Made by a program: the position numbers and the translations under genes. The notes beneath the pieces were generated by a model. That model had not been told where the DNA came from. It saw only the letters and a list, made by a program, of their open reading frames with translations, and searched no databases. Shown here piece after piece: positions 48,715 to 57,607 of a stretch of DNA of 64,000 nt (positions are counted from its first letter, which is position 1; each line of letters starts with the position of its first letter). The stretch is from Desulfosoma sp. (lineage in GTDB: Bacteria > Desulfobacterota > Syntrophobacteria > Syntrophobacterales > DSM-9756), in contig JBBFKY010000009.1 in assembly GCA_037481875.1 (NCBI GenBank), forward strand, positions 1 to 64,000, read 5' to 3'.

Positions 48715-48955
48715 CTAGGAGCCTGTTGAAGAACGCATAGTACCAAGGTTTTAAATGGCGTTTCAAGGTAGGGGCGAGGCATCGTCTCGCCCCTACTGTG
48801 TCTTTTCCTGGAGACCTGGGCCTCCCGATGGATGTGTTCAGATCCCACCAGGGTGGAACACCTCCAGACCGTGTCTTTTCTTTGAGACCTCGGCACTTAA
48901 AACGATCATTTTGCGGGCGGGACGCCCACCGCTCCCAAAAACAAATCCGTTCGCG
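48715..48955 (+). mobile_element. MITE-like interspersed element, copy 3
   Basis: The head CTAGGAGCCTGTTGAAGAAC resembles the start of copy 2. It is followed by TAGTACCAAGGT, also shared. A perfect 11-bp-arm palindrome, GTAGGGGCGAG / CTCGCCCCTAC, lies at 48768-48796, and a GCGGGCGGGACGCCC unit near 48913. The right end is ill-defined. It lies downstream of the chemoreceptor gene and has no gene inside. Confidence 0.5.
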
Positions 48956-49077
48956 TACAGATTCCTGAAAGGGCGGGTCAAGAATCCCGTCCTGAACTTT
49001 GGAAGAAAACCCATAGACCCGCCTTCGGGCAGCCTCCCTTCGGGATGCTCCATGCTCGGCAGCCGCACCCACCCAAC

Positions 49078-49141
49078 AAGGGACGGACCAATGTGTCCGC
49101 CCATAACCCCGTAGGAGCGCGTCGGTGTGTCCGTTCCCACA
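49078..49141. repeat. Degenerate GGACGGACC / GTAGGAGCGCG palindromes
   Basis: Two more imperfect palindromes, GGACGGACCAATGTGTCCGCCC and GTAGGAGCGCGTCGGTGTGTCCG in part, follow copy 3 and recall the GTAGGGGCGG family. With copy 3 they fill the 576 bp between the chemoreceptor and the Crp/Fnr gene, where I see no gene. Confidence 0.5.
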
Positions 49142-49267
49142 GTTTCGGCGTACCACGCACCTGGTGTTCATGGAGCTGTTATGCTACAAGGGTCGAACAA
49201 GGCTTGGGCGTCACCGGTATTTTCATTTATAGGGACTTCGAAGAAAACTTTTCCCGGAGTCTGTTTC

Positions 49268-49981
49268 ATGACCGCTGCGGTGGGGAAGAAGGCCTTGGAA
49301 AACAGGATCAATTGTTTAAGCCACGGCGTCTTGTTTGAGAACCTTTCTCAGGAACAGCTCACCACGCTTGCGGGCATCTGCAGTGAACGTTTCTACAAGA
49401 AGGGGGAAACGCTGTTTGCTGAAGGTAAAAAAGCGGAAGGTTTCTTTGTGGTCTGCAGCGGTCGGGTCAAGGTTTTCAAGGTTTCTTTTGAGGGTCGAGA
49501 GCAAATCCTCCATCTTTTTGATGCCGGAAACATCTTGGGGGAAGTGCCCATGTTTGCCGGCGGTTCCTACCCCGCTCATGCCGAAGCCTTAACGGACGTG
49601 ACGGCTTTGTTCATTCCTCGCCATGAATTCATTCGCCTCATTCAAAAAGACAGCGGACTGGCTCTGACCATGTTGGCGGTTCTTGCTCGAAAGCTTCGCC
49701 ATTTCACCGCTCTTGTGGAAAGCCTTTCCTTGAAGGAAGTTCCGGGAAGACTGGCTTCGTACCTTCTTTATCTCAGTGAGCGCAACCCGACCACCGACAC
49801 CGTGGACCTGGATTTGTCCAAAACACATTTGGCGGCCGTGCTGGGCACGATTCCGGAAACCCTGTCCCGCATCTTTTCCAAAATGGCTGCCGCCGGACTC
49901 ATCGAAATGCAGGGACGAACCATTCGCCTTAAAGACCGCGAAGCCCTCATGGCTCTCTCTCAGGGGGAGAAGCTCGGGTAA
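49268..49981 (+). CDS. Crp/Fnr-family transcription regulator
   Basis: The 237-residue regulator has an N-terminal cyclic-nucleotide-binding-type beta roll (about 15-135: LFENLSQEQL, FAEGKKAEGFFVVCSGRVKVF, GNILGEVPMFAGG) and a C-terminal winged helix (about 165-225). The recognition helix lies in SKTHLAAVLGTIPETLSRIFSKM. The four N-terminal cysteines of FNR are absent, so an oxygen-sensing iron-sulfur cluster is unlikely; a DNR-like haem or ligand role is possible. ATG 49268 has GGAG 9 bp upstream. It overlaps the convergent transporter gene by 35 bp at its 3' end. Confidence 0.9.
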   Translation: MTAAVGKKALENRINCLSHGVLFENLSQEQLTTLAGICSERFYKKGETLFAEGKKAEGFFVVCSGRVKVFKVSFEGREQILHLFDAGNILGEVPMFAGGSYPAHAEALTDVTALFIPRHEFIRLIQKDSGLALTMLAVLARKLRHFTALVESLSLKEVPGRLASYLLYLSERNPTTDTVDLDLSKTHLAAVLGTIPETLSRIFSKMAAAGLIEMQGRTIRLKDREALMALSQGEKLG

Positions 49982-50939
49982 AGCGCCGATGTGTCAGACC
50001 CGCTTGAGGATTGCCAAGACAGTAACCCACGAGTCCTCCCACGATCAGGAACAATCCAGCCCAACCCCACAGCGTGGGCCAGGCTCCGTGCAGCCAAAGG
50101 ATTTCACCGGCAAGGGAAAACAGCACCTCACCCGCTTGAGTGGCGTCCACAGCCGCGATGGCTAGGGGATCATGCGATGCATTACGCGCCTTGTAGAAAA
50201 GGGATGTGGCCACCACGCCCGAAGACAGAGCCACAATGCCTGTGTGCAGCCATTGAGAGGCATCGGGAGGATCCGGGCGAACAAGAATCCACAGAAAAAT
50301 CCAAAAAGGCACGGATCCCAAGGTCATCAGGAACACGCAGGTGGGGGCGTCTCTAAGGTGTGAAGAATTCACGAATGGAATCCGTTGAAAGCCGCCGTGA
50401 CGGGCTGCATTGAGCATCTGGTTTCCTATGGGATAAGCAAAAGCTGCCAGCACAACAAAAATAGCTCCGAACAAGGCTTCTCGGACTTGGGCGGGGTGGC
50501 TGACCTGTTCGGCATGGACCAAAAGAATTCCCATAAAGATGATGGTGGTGAAAAAGACACCCACATAGGGCACGGGGCGCTTGAAGGCCCACAAGACTAC
50601 CGGTGTGGCCAAAATGGTGATCTGCCAGGTGGCGGCCACGATCCATCCGGGAGCATGATCCGCCGCAAAACACAGGGCTCCGTAAAACACACCAAAGCCG
50701 ATGGATCCCGCCGTCATCCAAAAAAACCCATGGGCTCGAAAAATCTTGAAAACTCCAGTGAAATACATCCATCCATGACGGGCAAGTATCCACAGGGAAA
50801 GGATCCAGAACATATGGAAATAGCGAAGCACCGCCGACCACATCCAATGGCCGCCTCCAAGACTCATGGCACGGTTCAGAATAAACGTCGCGCTGAAAAA
50901 GGCCGATGCGGCTAATCCAAGAAAAACAAGGCGAATCAT
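49947..50939 (-). CDS. Multidrug-efflux-type DMT transporter
   Basis: The 330-residue membrane protein has about ten helices and begins MIRLVFLGLAASAFFSATFILNRAM. The sequence resembles the multidrug resistance efflux transporter (EmrE-like, DMT superfamily) group more than the plain EamA form at 45686. Conserved-looking parts are ATWQITILATPVVLWAFKRP and DATQAGEVLFSLAGEILWL. The substrate is unknown. It reads towards the Crp/Fnr gene and their last 35 bp overlap, so convergent transcription interferes or is balanced there. Confidence 0.78.
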   Translation of the reverse strand: MIRLVFLGLAASAFFSATFILNRAMSLGGGHWMWSAVLRYFHMFWILSLWILARHGWMYFTGVFKIFRAHGFFWMTAGSIGFGVFYGALCFAADHAPGWIVAATWQITILATPVVLWAFKRPVPYVGVFFTTIIFMGILLVHAEQVSHPAQVREALFGAIFVVLAAFAYPIGNQMLNAARHGGFQRIPFVNSSHLRDAPTCVFLMTLGSVPFWIFLWILVRPDPPDASQWLHTGIVALSSGVVATSLFYKARNASHDPLAIAAVDATQAGEVLFSLAGEILWLHGAWPTLWGWAGLFLIVGGLVGYCLGNPQAGLTHRRFTRASPPEREP

Positions 50940-50993
50940 GGGATTATGACTCCGTTATCTCTAGATGTGAGGAGTTTATGACATCGTACTATT

Positions 50994-51009
50994 TGGCACG
51001 AAAGTTGGC
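50994..51009 (+). promoter_or_regulatory. Candidate sigma-54 promoter for the TRAP binding protein
   Basis: TGGCACGAAAGTTGGC has a perfect -24 element, but the -12 element reads TTGG where TTGC is expected, so the critical GC is GG at the standard 10-nt spacing. It lies 160 bp before the TRAP binding protein start. C4-dicarboxylate transporters are often sigma-54 controlled, but the mismatch leaves this uncertain. Confidence 0.35.
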
Positions 51010-51171
51010 CTGTGGTAAAGGAAAATGACGTGAATGTCAGGCGCGGCTCCTCTTCCTTTTCCGTTCCCTTTTCCTGTTCATGTTGTTCCGACGCGGGTGA
51101 GACTTCCACAGACACAAGGAGCCATGGGGACTGGTGAAAAAAGTACGAAAACAGAACACAAGGAGGATCGC

Positions 51172-52272
51172 ATGGACAGAAGGTCGTTCATTAAGAAGGT
51201 GGGTTTGGGAACGGCGGCGGCAGCAGCGGCGGCGACGATCAACGCGCCTTACGTCTGGCCTAAAGGTCAGACCTATCAATGGCGTATGGTGACCACCTGG
51301 CCCCCTCAGATGCCCGTGCTCCAAACCGGGGCGGAACGATTCGCCAAACGCGTGGCCGAGGCTACAGAAGGACGCCTGAAAATCGATGTGTATGCGGCTG
51401 GGGAATTGGTCCCCGCTTTGGGTGTCTTTGATGCCGTGTCTCAAGGCACTGTGGAATGCGGCAGCGGGGCTTCCTACTATTGGGCCGGCAAGAGCCCTGC
51501 GGCTCAGTGGTTTTCCGCCGTTCCCTTTGGATTTAACCCTCAGGGTATCAATGCCTGGTTTTATTCCGGTGGAGGGTTACAGCTTTGGGAGGAAGTCTAC
51601 GCCCCGTTTAATGTGGTGCCCAGACCGCAGGGCAACACGGGTGTGCAGATGGGCGGATGGTTTAACAAAAAGATAGAAACCATAGATGATTTCAAAGGCT
51701 TAAAGATGCGTATTCCAGGCCTTGGCGGCAAAGTGGTGGCCAAGGCCGGAGGTACCGTGGTGTTGTTGGCTGGAGGAGAAATTTACACGTCCTTGGAACG
51801 GGGCGTCATCGACGCCACGGAATGGGTCGGCCCGCTTCATGACCTGCGCATGGGCTTTTATCAAGCAGCCAAGTATTACTACTACCCTGGATGGCATGAA
51901 CCGGGGACGACTCTGGAGGTCATCTTCAACAAGAAAGCTTACGAATCGCTTCCCAAGGACTTGCAGGCCATCCTTGACGCCGTGGCCATGGAAACCAACC
52001 TGTGGAGCTTGTGTGAATTTGAAGCCCAAAACGGAGCCGCTTTGGAAACGTTGGTGAAGGAACACAAGGTGCAATTGGTGAGGTTTCCAGACCAGGTGTT
52101 GGAAGCGTTACGAAAACTTTCCGAAGAAGCCATTGAAGAGGAGGCCAACAAGGATCCTATGGCCCGCAAGGTGCATGAAGCTTTCAAGGCTTTCAAGGCA
52201 AAGCTGGGTCCGTGGGGCACTGTGTCTGAAAAGGCCTATTATGATCTTATTGCCGCCAAAATTGGTGCGTAA
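51172..52272 (+). CDS. dctP: TRAP transporter substrate-binding protein (TakP-like)
   Basis: The 366-residue periplasmic protein binds an organic acid for TRAP uptake. It starts MDRRSFIKK followed by an alanine-rich stretch, a Tat-type twin-arginine signal. The mature sequence resembles TakP, the 2-oxoacid binder: WPPQMPVLQTGAERFAKRV, MRIPGLGGKVVAKAGG, and YYYYPGWHEPGTTLEV. Pyruvate or another 2-oxo monocarboxylate is the likely ligand, by family. ATG 51172 has AGGAGG upstream; an earlier frame start is not supported. Unusually its permease genes lie on the other strand and converge on it. Confidence 0.92.
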   Translation: MDRRSFIKKVGLGTAAAAAAATINAPYVWPKGQTYQWRMVTTWPPQMPVLQTGAERFAKRVAEATEGRLKIDVYAAGELVPALGVFDAVSQGTVECGSGASYYWAGKSPAAQWFSAVPFGFNPQGINAWFYSGGGLQLWEEVYAPFNVVPRPQGNTGVQMGGWFNKKIETIDDFKGLKMRIPGLGGKVVAKAGGTVVLLAGGEIYTSLERGVIDATEWVGPLHDLRMGFYQAAKYYYYPGWHEPGTTLEVIFNKKAYESLPKDLQAILDAVAMETNLWSLCEFEAQNGAALETLVKEHKVQLVRFPDQVLEALRKLSEEAIEEEANKDPMARKVHEAFKAFKAKLGPWGTVSEKAYYDLIAAKIGA

Positions 52273-52290
52273 GGACTGAGGCGGCCACGA

Positions 52291-52321
52291 TTGTCGGCGT
52301 CCCCGGGAGGGGCGCCGACAA
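52291..52321. terminator. Inverted repeat between convergent TRAP genes
   Basis: TTGTCGGCG pairs perfectly with CGCCGACAA around a 13-nt GC-rich loop, 18 bp after the dctP stop and 15 bp before the end of dctM. It has no strong T-tract on either side, so it may be a bidirectional terminator of modest strength. Confidence 0.55.
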
Positions 52322-52335
52322 GATACCGGTTCTTT

Positions 52336-53652
52336 TCAACGCAAGAGAGCCCGTGGAAGCCAGGTGGCCAGAGGTGGAAAAAAGACCACGGCGATCAAGC
52401 CCATGAGCTGTAAAAGAACAAAAGCGATAATTCCTCGATAAATGTGCCCGGTGGTGATTTCAGGAGGAGCTACACCTTTGAGGTAGAAAAGGGAAAACCC
52501 AAAGGGTGGCGTCATAAAGGATGTCTGAAGGTTCACGGCGAAAAGAATGGCGAACCACAGAGGATCAAACCCCAATTCTTTCATGATAGGGGCCAGTACA
52601 GGAATGTGAATGAACGTAATTTCAATGAAATCCAAAAAGAACCCGATAATGAAAACGATACTCATGCAAATGAAGAGCACGCCCCACTTGCCGTAAGGAA
52701 TATGGGTCAGAATATTCCGGACCCAATGGTCTCCTCCTAGACCTCGAAAAACAAGTCCGAAAGCTCCCGCTCCCACCAAAATGATGAACACCATGCAGGT
52801 GAGACGCGTGGTGGTTTGCATGACCTGCACGAGAATATCCAAAGAAAATTTCCTGTTGAACGCAGCAAGGACCGTGGCTCCGGTAGCTCCTACCGCGGCG
52901 GCTTCCGTCGGGGATGCGATGCCGGCAAAGATGGAACCCAACACACTAACCATGAGCACCAAGGGAGGGACCAAGGCTTTGGCGAGACGCCGAAAGAATC
53001 CCGCAGCAAGGATTTCTTTCCATTCCTCCTGAGGAATCAGGGGAGCCCAGGCTGGTTTGAGGCGGGCCACAATGAGTATATAAACGATGTAAAAGAACAC
53101 CAGCACGAGGCCGGGGATGATGGCGCCGATAAAAAGATCTCCTACGGAAACTCCAATGATGTCTCCCAAAAGGACAAGGACGATGCTGGGGGGAATGATC
53201 TGTCCCAGCGTGCCCGAAGCGGAAATGGTGCCTGTGGCCAGTTCCGGCTGGTAGCCTCGCCGCAGCATGGTGGGAAGACTCAACAACCCCATGGTGACCA
53301 CCGTAGCCCCTACGATGCCCGTAGAAGCTCCAAGAAGGGCTCCTACCACGACCACAGATACGGCCAATCCCCCTCGAATGCGCCCGAAAAGAAGAGCCAT
53401 GGTTTCCAGAAGCTCTTCCGCAATCCCGGAACGTTCCAGCATCACGCCCATAAAGACGAAAAGAGGCACGGCAAGCAGTGTGAAATTGGTAATGACGCCC
53501 CAGACTCGCAACGGAAGTAAGTTGAAAAAGTTCCAGCCGAAACCATAGAGGCCGAAAAAGAGGGCCGTGCCGAGAAGTGTAAAAGCGACGGGAAAGCCGA
53601 ACATAAGAAGGATGGTCAAGGCGAGAAACATCAATCCCGGCAGGGATTCCAT
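52336..53652 (-). CDS. dctM: TRAP transporter large permease
   Basis: The 438-residue inner-membrane protein has about 12 helices and the DctM blocks: FPVAFTLLGTALFFG, GASTGIVGATVVTMGLLSLPTML, GTISASGTLGQIIPPSIVLVLLGD, and the C-terminal LAVNLQTSFMTPPFGFSLFYLKG. It couples sodium or proton influx to uptake of the acid carried by dctP. Its start is joined to the end of dctQ, so the two are co-translated. Confidence 0.95.
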   Translation of the reverse strand: MESLPGLMFLALTILLMFGFPVAFTLLGTALFFGLYGFGWNFFNLLPLRVWGVITNFTLLAVPLFVFMGVMLERSGIAEELLETMALLFGRIRGGLAVSVVVVGALLGASTGIVGATVVTMGLLSLPTMLRRGYQPELATGTISASGTLGQIIPPSIVLVLLGDIIGVSVGDLFIGAIIPGLVLVFFYIVYILIVARLKPAWAPLIPQEEWKEILAAGFFRRLAKALVPPLVLMVSVLGSIFAGIASPTEAAAVGATGATVLAAFNRKFSLDILVQVMQTTTRLTCMVFIILVGAGAFGLVFRGLGGDHWVRNILTHIPYGKWGVLFICMSIVFIIGFFLDFIEITFIHIPVLAPIMKELGFDPLWFAILFAVNLQTSFMTPPFGFSLFYLKGVAPPEITTGHIYRGIIAFVLLQLMGLIAVVFFPPLATWLPRALLR

Positions 53653-54194
53653 CAGTGTCCTCCTTTTCTGGCTTCAGTTGCGGTGTTGATTTTGCCCATA
53701 ATCACCATAAGGCTTCTTAAGGTCATGGGAACGCCTTGAACGGCAATGAGGGTAAAACCCAAAGGAATCATCGCCTTGATAACGTATCGGGCTGGAAGAC
53801 CTCCAGGATCCGGGGATCCTTCGCCGATAGCCCACGAAGCCGCCAGGAATTTCATTGAAGTGGCGATGACGAGATAACAGCCGGGTAACAGAAAAAAAAT
53901 GCAGCCCAGGAAATTGATCCAGGCTTGGGTTTTCGGGGAAAGACGCTGGTAGAAAACATCCACGCGAACATGAGCGTCGTAGAGTAGAGTGTAGCCGGCC
54001 CCGACAAGGAACAAGACTCCAAAAAGATGCCACTCCAGTTCCTGCACAAACACAAAGGTTTTTTTGAACATGTAGCGCATGATCACATCCGCCGTGACCA
54101 CAACCACCATAATGAGGGATACCCAGGAGACGGCCCTTCCGACGGTTCGGTTTATGCTGTCCAAGCGATTGCAGAATCGTTCCAGTTTTTCCAT
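53652..54194 (-). CDS. dctQ: TRAP transporter small permease
   Basis: The 180-residue membrane protein has four helices with the DctQ landmark VQELEWHLFGVLFLVGAGYTLLYDAHVRVDV in parts. It is full length and complements dctM, with which it forms the TRAP membrane unit. Upstream, 38 bp away on the same strand, is the gamma-glutamyltransferase-like gene, so the three may form an operon. Confidence 0.93.
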   Translation of the reverse strand: MEKLERFCNRLDSINRTVGRAVSWVSLIMVVVVTADVIMRYMFKKTFVFVQELEWHLFGVLFLVGAGYTLLYDAHVRVDVFYQRLSPKTQAWINFLGCIFFLLPGCYLVIATSMKFLAASWAIGEGSPDPGGLPARYVIKAMIPLGFTLIAVQGVPMTLRSLMVIMGKINTATEARKGGH

Positions 54195-54232
54195 GGAAAT
54201 CCTTTACCTCCTTAAGCTGGGCTGAGCAGGGT

Positions 54233-55996
54233 TCACCATGCCAAAGCACAGGCCGGAAAAACGGCGCTGCGATGGCCTCGAGGATCCGCGGCCGCGACAC
54301 ACAATCCGTTGTGTTCCCGAGAAACCGCACAAATGAAGCCCAGGCTCCACGGCGGTTCCACAATCACGTCATGCCCGAGGGTTTCCAGAGATCGCAGGGT
54401 TTCCTCGGGGATTCGTGATTCCACTCGCAGTCGTGCCGGAAATGCGTCATGGGGATAAAAGGTGCCGGGAAAATGGTCCGAGCATATTTTGGGGCTCTCT
54501 ATGGCTTGTGCCGTGTCCATGCCAAAGACGGTTCGGTTGAGGAAAAACTGCAGGGTCCACTGATCCTGTTGGTCTCCACCCATAGTGCCGAAAGCCATCC
54601 AGGGCTCGCCGTTTCGAAAGGCAAGGGATGGAGTCAAGGTGGTCCTGGGGCGTTTGCCAGGATAGAGAGCATTGGGATGAGCGGAATCCAGGTAGAAGGT
54701 TTGAAGCCTTGTGCCCAGAGGAAATCCCAAGGCAGGAATGACTTCATTTCCGGAAATCCAGCCGCCGCTGGGTGTCAAGGCGGCCATGTTGCCCCAAACG
54801 TCGGTGACGGCCACATGCACTGTGCCATATCCCCACCTTTCCCACCGAAAGACAGCCTCTGGAGAAAGAAGGGCATGGCCTCCTCGTGGATCCCCTGGTC
54901 GATGTTCCCGGCTGGCTCGATGAGGATCGATAAGTGAGCGTCGAAGCGAGGCATAGGATGGGCTGAGCAGTTCACGCAAGGGGACATCCACAAAACGGGG
55001 ATCCGCATAGTATTGCTCACGGTCTGCAAAAGCCAGCTTGGCTGCTTCCACCCATAGGTGAAGATAGACCGGGCTGTGCCATGCCATGGTTTCCAGATCA
55101 AAGGCTTCCATAAGGCGAAGTATTTGCAAAAAAACAGGGCCTTGAGACCAGGGGCCGCATTTGAATACCTGGGTGTTTCGAAATTCCACGCTCACAGGGT
55201 TTTCAAAAAGAGTCTCATAGGCTTCCAGATCGCTCCGGGTCAGAAACCCTTCCTTTTCTTGAACGAAACGGTCAATCTCCTGAGCGATATCCCCCTTGTA
55301 AAAGGCGTCTCGAGCGGCACGTATCCCTCGCCATCGATCCTCCCCGAAGCGCCTGGAAGTTTCCATAAGGTGATCCATAACCTGTCCGTAAGCGGCATTG
55401 ACGAGCCGAGCGCCCAAAGCCGGAACTTTTCCTTGAGAATCAAGGTACAAAGAAGCCGACGCCGGCCACTGCTTTTGAAAAAGATCGGCATTTTCGCGAA
55501 TGCCGAACTTGGGCATGTCCAGCAGACCTTCATGCACGGGAAAGCCGTCTCGAGCCAAAGTCTTGGCGGGTTCGAGAATATCGTGAAGAGGCAATGTGCC
55601 GAACTTTATCAACATGTCTAGAAGGGCGGCCACGGCGGCAGGAACACCGACTGCCGGCATGCCTTGGGGAGGGATCAAGGTCATGCCTCGGCTGACATAG
55701 GCTTCCAAGGTCGCCGCAGCAGGGGCTTGAGTGTTGCCGTTGACCACCGTCACTGAGCGGTTTTGAGCGACATAAAGCACCATGGGACATTCACCGCCGA
55801 TGGTGAACATGTGAGGATTGACCAAGCCCTCCACAAAGACGGCGGCGGCCGCCGCGTCAAAGGCGTTGCCTCCGGCTTTGAGCATGTCCATGGCTGCTTG
55901 CGCGGACAAGTAATGCTCGGAGGCGACGGCTCCATGAAACCCCAAAGCGGCACGAAAGTCACAGTCGATTCCGTCGGTTTTGCCGAAAGCACGCAT
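54233..55996 (-). CDS. Gamma-glutamyltransferase family protein
   Basis: The 587-residue protein is of the gamma-glutamyltransferase (N-terminal nucleophile) family. It has NGNTQAPAAATLEAY-type strands in the large part. The predicted cleavage and nucleophile threonine is in YGTVHVAVTD, aligned with the TTH motif of canonical enzymes, though the second Thr is Val. The oxyanion and substrate region is seen as TPSGGWISG and GGDQQDQWTLQF. No signal peptide is seen from ATG 55996 (with AGGGGG upstream); the frame runs on to 56263 but that part is not conserved. It could act on gamma-glutamyl or related amide substrates. Its place before the dctQ and dctM genes suggests it supplies or uses the imported acid. 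Confidence 0.85.
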   Translation of the reverse strand: MRAFGKTDGIDCDFRAALGFHGAVASEHYLSAQAAMDMLKAGGNAFDAAAAAVFVEGLVNPHMFTIGGECPMVLYVAQNRSVTVVNGNTQAPAAATLEAYVSRGMTLIPPQGMPAVGVPAAVAALLDMLIKFGTLPLHDILEPAKTLARDGFPVHEGLLDMPKFGIRENADLFQKQWPASASLYLDSQGKVPALGARLVNAAYGQVMDHLMETSRRFGEDRWRGIRAARDAFYKGDIAQEIDRFVQEKEGFLTRSDLEAYETLFENPVSVEFRNTQVFKCGPWSQGPVFLQILRLMEAFDLETMAWHSPVYLHLWVEAAKLAFADREQYYADPRFVDVPLRELLSPSYASLRRSLIDPHRASREHRPGDPRGGHALLSPEAVFRWERWGYGTVHVAVTDVWGNMAALTPSGGWISGNEVIPALGFPLGTRLQTFYLDSAHPNALYPGKRPRTTLTPSLAFRNGEPWMAFGTMGGDQQDQWTLQFFLNRTVFGMDTAQAIESPKICSDHFPGTFYPHDAFPARLRVESRIPEETLRSLETLGHDVIVEPPWSLGFICAVSREHNGLCVAAADPRGHRSAVFPACALAW

Positions 55997-56420
55997 GGAA
56001 ATCCCCCTGCCGGTGGATACTTTCCACCGTCCCAATGTGCAGCATCGAACATTTTCCCCAAGGGTGGGGAGAAGCCCTTCAAGGGCATGGGGGGCCGAGC
56101 GAGAAAAGCCGGAACTGGGTTGTGTCGAGGGAGGAGTTCTTCGGTTCGCTATCGCTGTCGCTTGCAGAAAACCCGGCCCATTTCCTGGTGATGACGTCAC
56201 GCCGGCTTTGCAGGCTTTTGTCAAACACCACGCCTGCATACCCAAACCAAACGCAAAATTCAAGTCTGGACTGAGATGATTCCTGGATCTATAGATGGGG
56301 ATGATTTCAGAGTGCTGGTATGGAGAACAGAAACACCACAGTACTCCTAAAGGGCTCTGAAGCCGGCGGGAGCGGGGCGTTAGGAATGCCGTTGAGGATC
56401 AAAGGGGAGAAGCGAGAGTC
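55997..56420. other. Gene-free interval
   Basis: About 420 bp separate the divergent gamma-glutamyltransferase and BASS transporter genes. I see no gene, clear palindrome or sigma-54 site in it. Promoters for both flanking genes must be here. Confidence 0.4.
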
Positions 56421-57452
56421 TTGAATCGTCCACGCGCCTATACAGAAAGCCGATCGCAGATTGTCAGAGCCCGGCTTGAGGTTCTGTTTTCTTTCTTAGA
56501 ACGTCACGGCTTTGTTTTGGGGCTGATTCTGGTAACGGGTTTGACCTTGGCCGATGACGCTGAATTAAGCGTTCAATGGGGTCGCTGGCTCAAAGAGCAT
56601 CATGCGCCGAATGTTCTTATCGGAGCCATTTTTTTCTTTTCGGGTTTGTCTCTGGAAAAGGAAACACTTTATAAAGGCGTCTTGGACTTGAAGGCCGTGC
56701 TGGGCGCCTTGAGCCTCATTTTTCTTGTCTCACCCCTTTGGGCTCTTGCTTTGGCTCGAGAACCCTTAGGGCCTGGACTCACGGTCGGGCTTTTTCTGGT
56801 AGCGTCCATGCCTACCACCCTGAGCAGCGGCGTTGTTTTGACAGGCGCTGCAGGCGGGAACATGGCTACAGCTCTTCTCATTACCATCGTTTCAAACAGT
56901 GCCGCTGTTTTTGTAACACCCTTTCTTCTCGAGTTTCTTGTCGGCCAAACCGTGACCCCCACATCCATGGAGCTGCACAAAACCTCTCTCATGATCACCT
57001 TGGTCGCTCTGGTTTTTGCCCCTCTGGCTTTGGGCATGAGCCTCAGAGCCGCATGGCTGACCCTTTCACAGCGCATTAAAGGCCCTCAACCGTCCACCCT
57101 GAACACCTTTTTGGTGCTTTGCATTGTCTGGATAGGGGTTTGCGGATCCCGTCACACCATGGTTCAGGGAGTCCACCTGTTGCCTTTGGTGGTTGCCTTG
57201 AGTGTGGTGTTTCATGGGGGACTTTTGCTTTGTGCTTTCCTTATGGCTCGCGCTCTTAAGTTGTCGGTGGGTCGTCGTGAAGCCGTGATCTTTATGGGAG
57301 GTCAAAAGACACTGCCTCTTTCCGTGCTTATTCAAACGGCTGTTTTTCCTCAATATGGAGAAGCCCTGGTGTTCTGTGTGTGCCATCATGTGGTGCATCT
57401 CGTGATGGACGGATGTGTGTTGAGTTTCATTAAAAACTTCAAAAAAGGGTGA
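56421..57452 (+). CDS. Bile acid:sodium symporter (BASS/SBF-like) family transporter
   Basis: The 343-residue membrane protein has about nine to ten helices and belongs to the SBF-like group (as E. coli YfeH). Blocks are ADDAELSVQWGRWL, SMPTTLSSGVVLTGAAGGNMATALLITIVSNSAAVFVTP and GGQKTLPLSVLIQ, the last two being the crossed-helix substrate region. Members carry organic anions, so an amino- or keto-acid substrate is plausible. The start is a TTG with GGGAG in front. It precedes hutH by 155 bp on the same strand. Confidence 0.85.
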   Translation: MNRPRAYTESRSQIVRARLEVLFSFLERHGFVLGLILVTGLTLADDAELSVQWGRWLKEHHAPNVLIGAIFFFSGLSLEKETLYKGVLDLKAVLGALSLIFLVSPLWALALAREPLGPGLTVGLFLVASMPTTLSSGVVLTGAAGGNMATALLITIVSNSAAVFVTPFLLEFLVGQTVTPTSMELHKTSLMITLVALVFAPLALGMSLRAAWLTLSQRIKGPQPSTLNTFLVLCIVWIGVCGSRHTMVQGVHLLPLVVALSVVFHGGLLLCAFLMARALKLSVGRREAVIFMGGQKTLPLSVLIQTAVFPQYGEALVFCVCHHVVHLVMDGCVLSFIKNFKKG

Positions 57453-57607
57453 AAAAGAGCTTAGAAGCCTGTACCCTGAGGATAAAGCACGAAAAGTTCC
57501 CGGGGATGGCAAGGTTTCGGGACCGCTTTTCCTGTAGGTGAAACGCCTGCGCTTGCGAGAAGCGTCTCGGTTTCTTGCAGCCTTAAGGACGCTCGAGAAG
57601 ACCGGAA

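Noticed and set aside
47813-49171. 452-codon minus-strand frame over the chemoreceptor and downstream repeats
   Set aside because: It is antisense to a clear chemoreceptor signalling domain and includes intergenic repeats; there is no recognisable protein.
54233-56263. N-terminal extension of the gamma-glutamyltransferase-like gene to 56263
   Set aside because: The extra 89 codons are not conserved and have no ribosome-binding site, whereas ATG 55996 has one.
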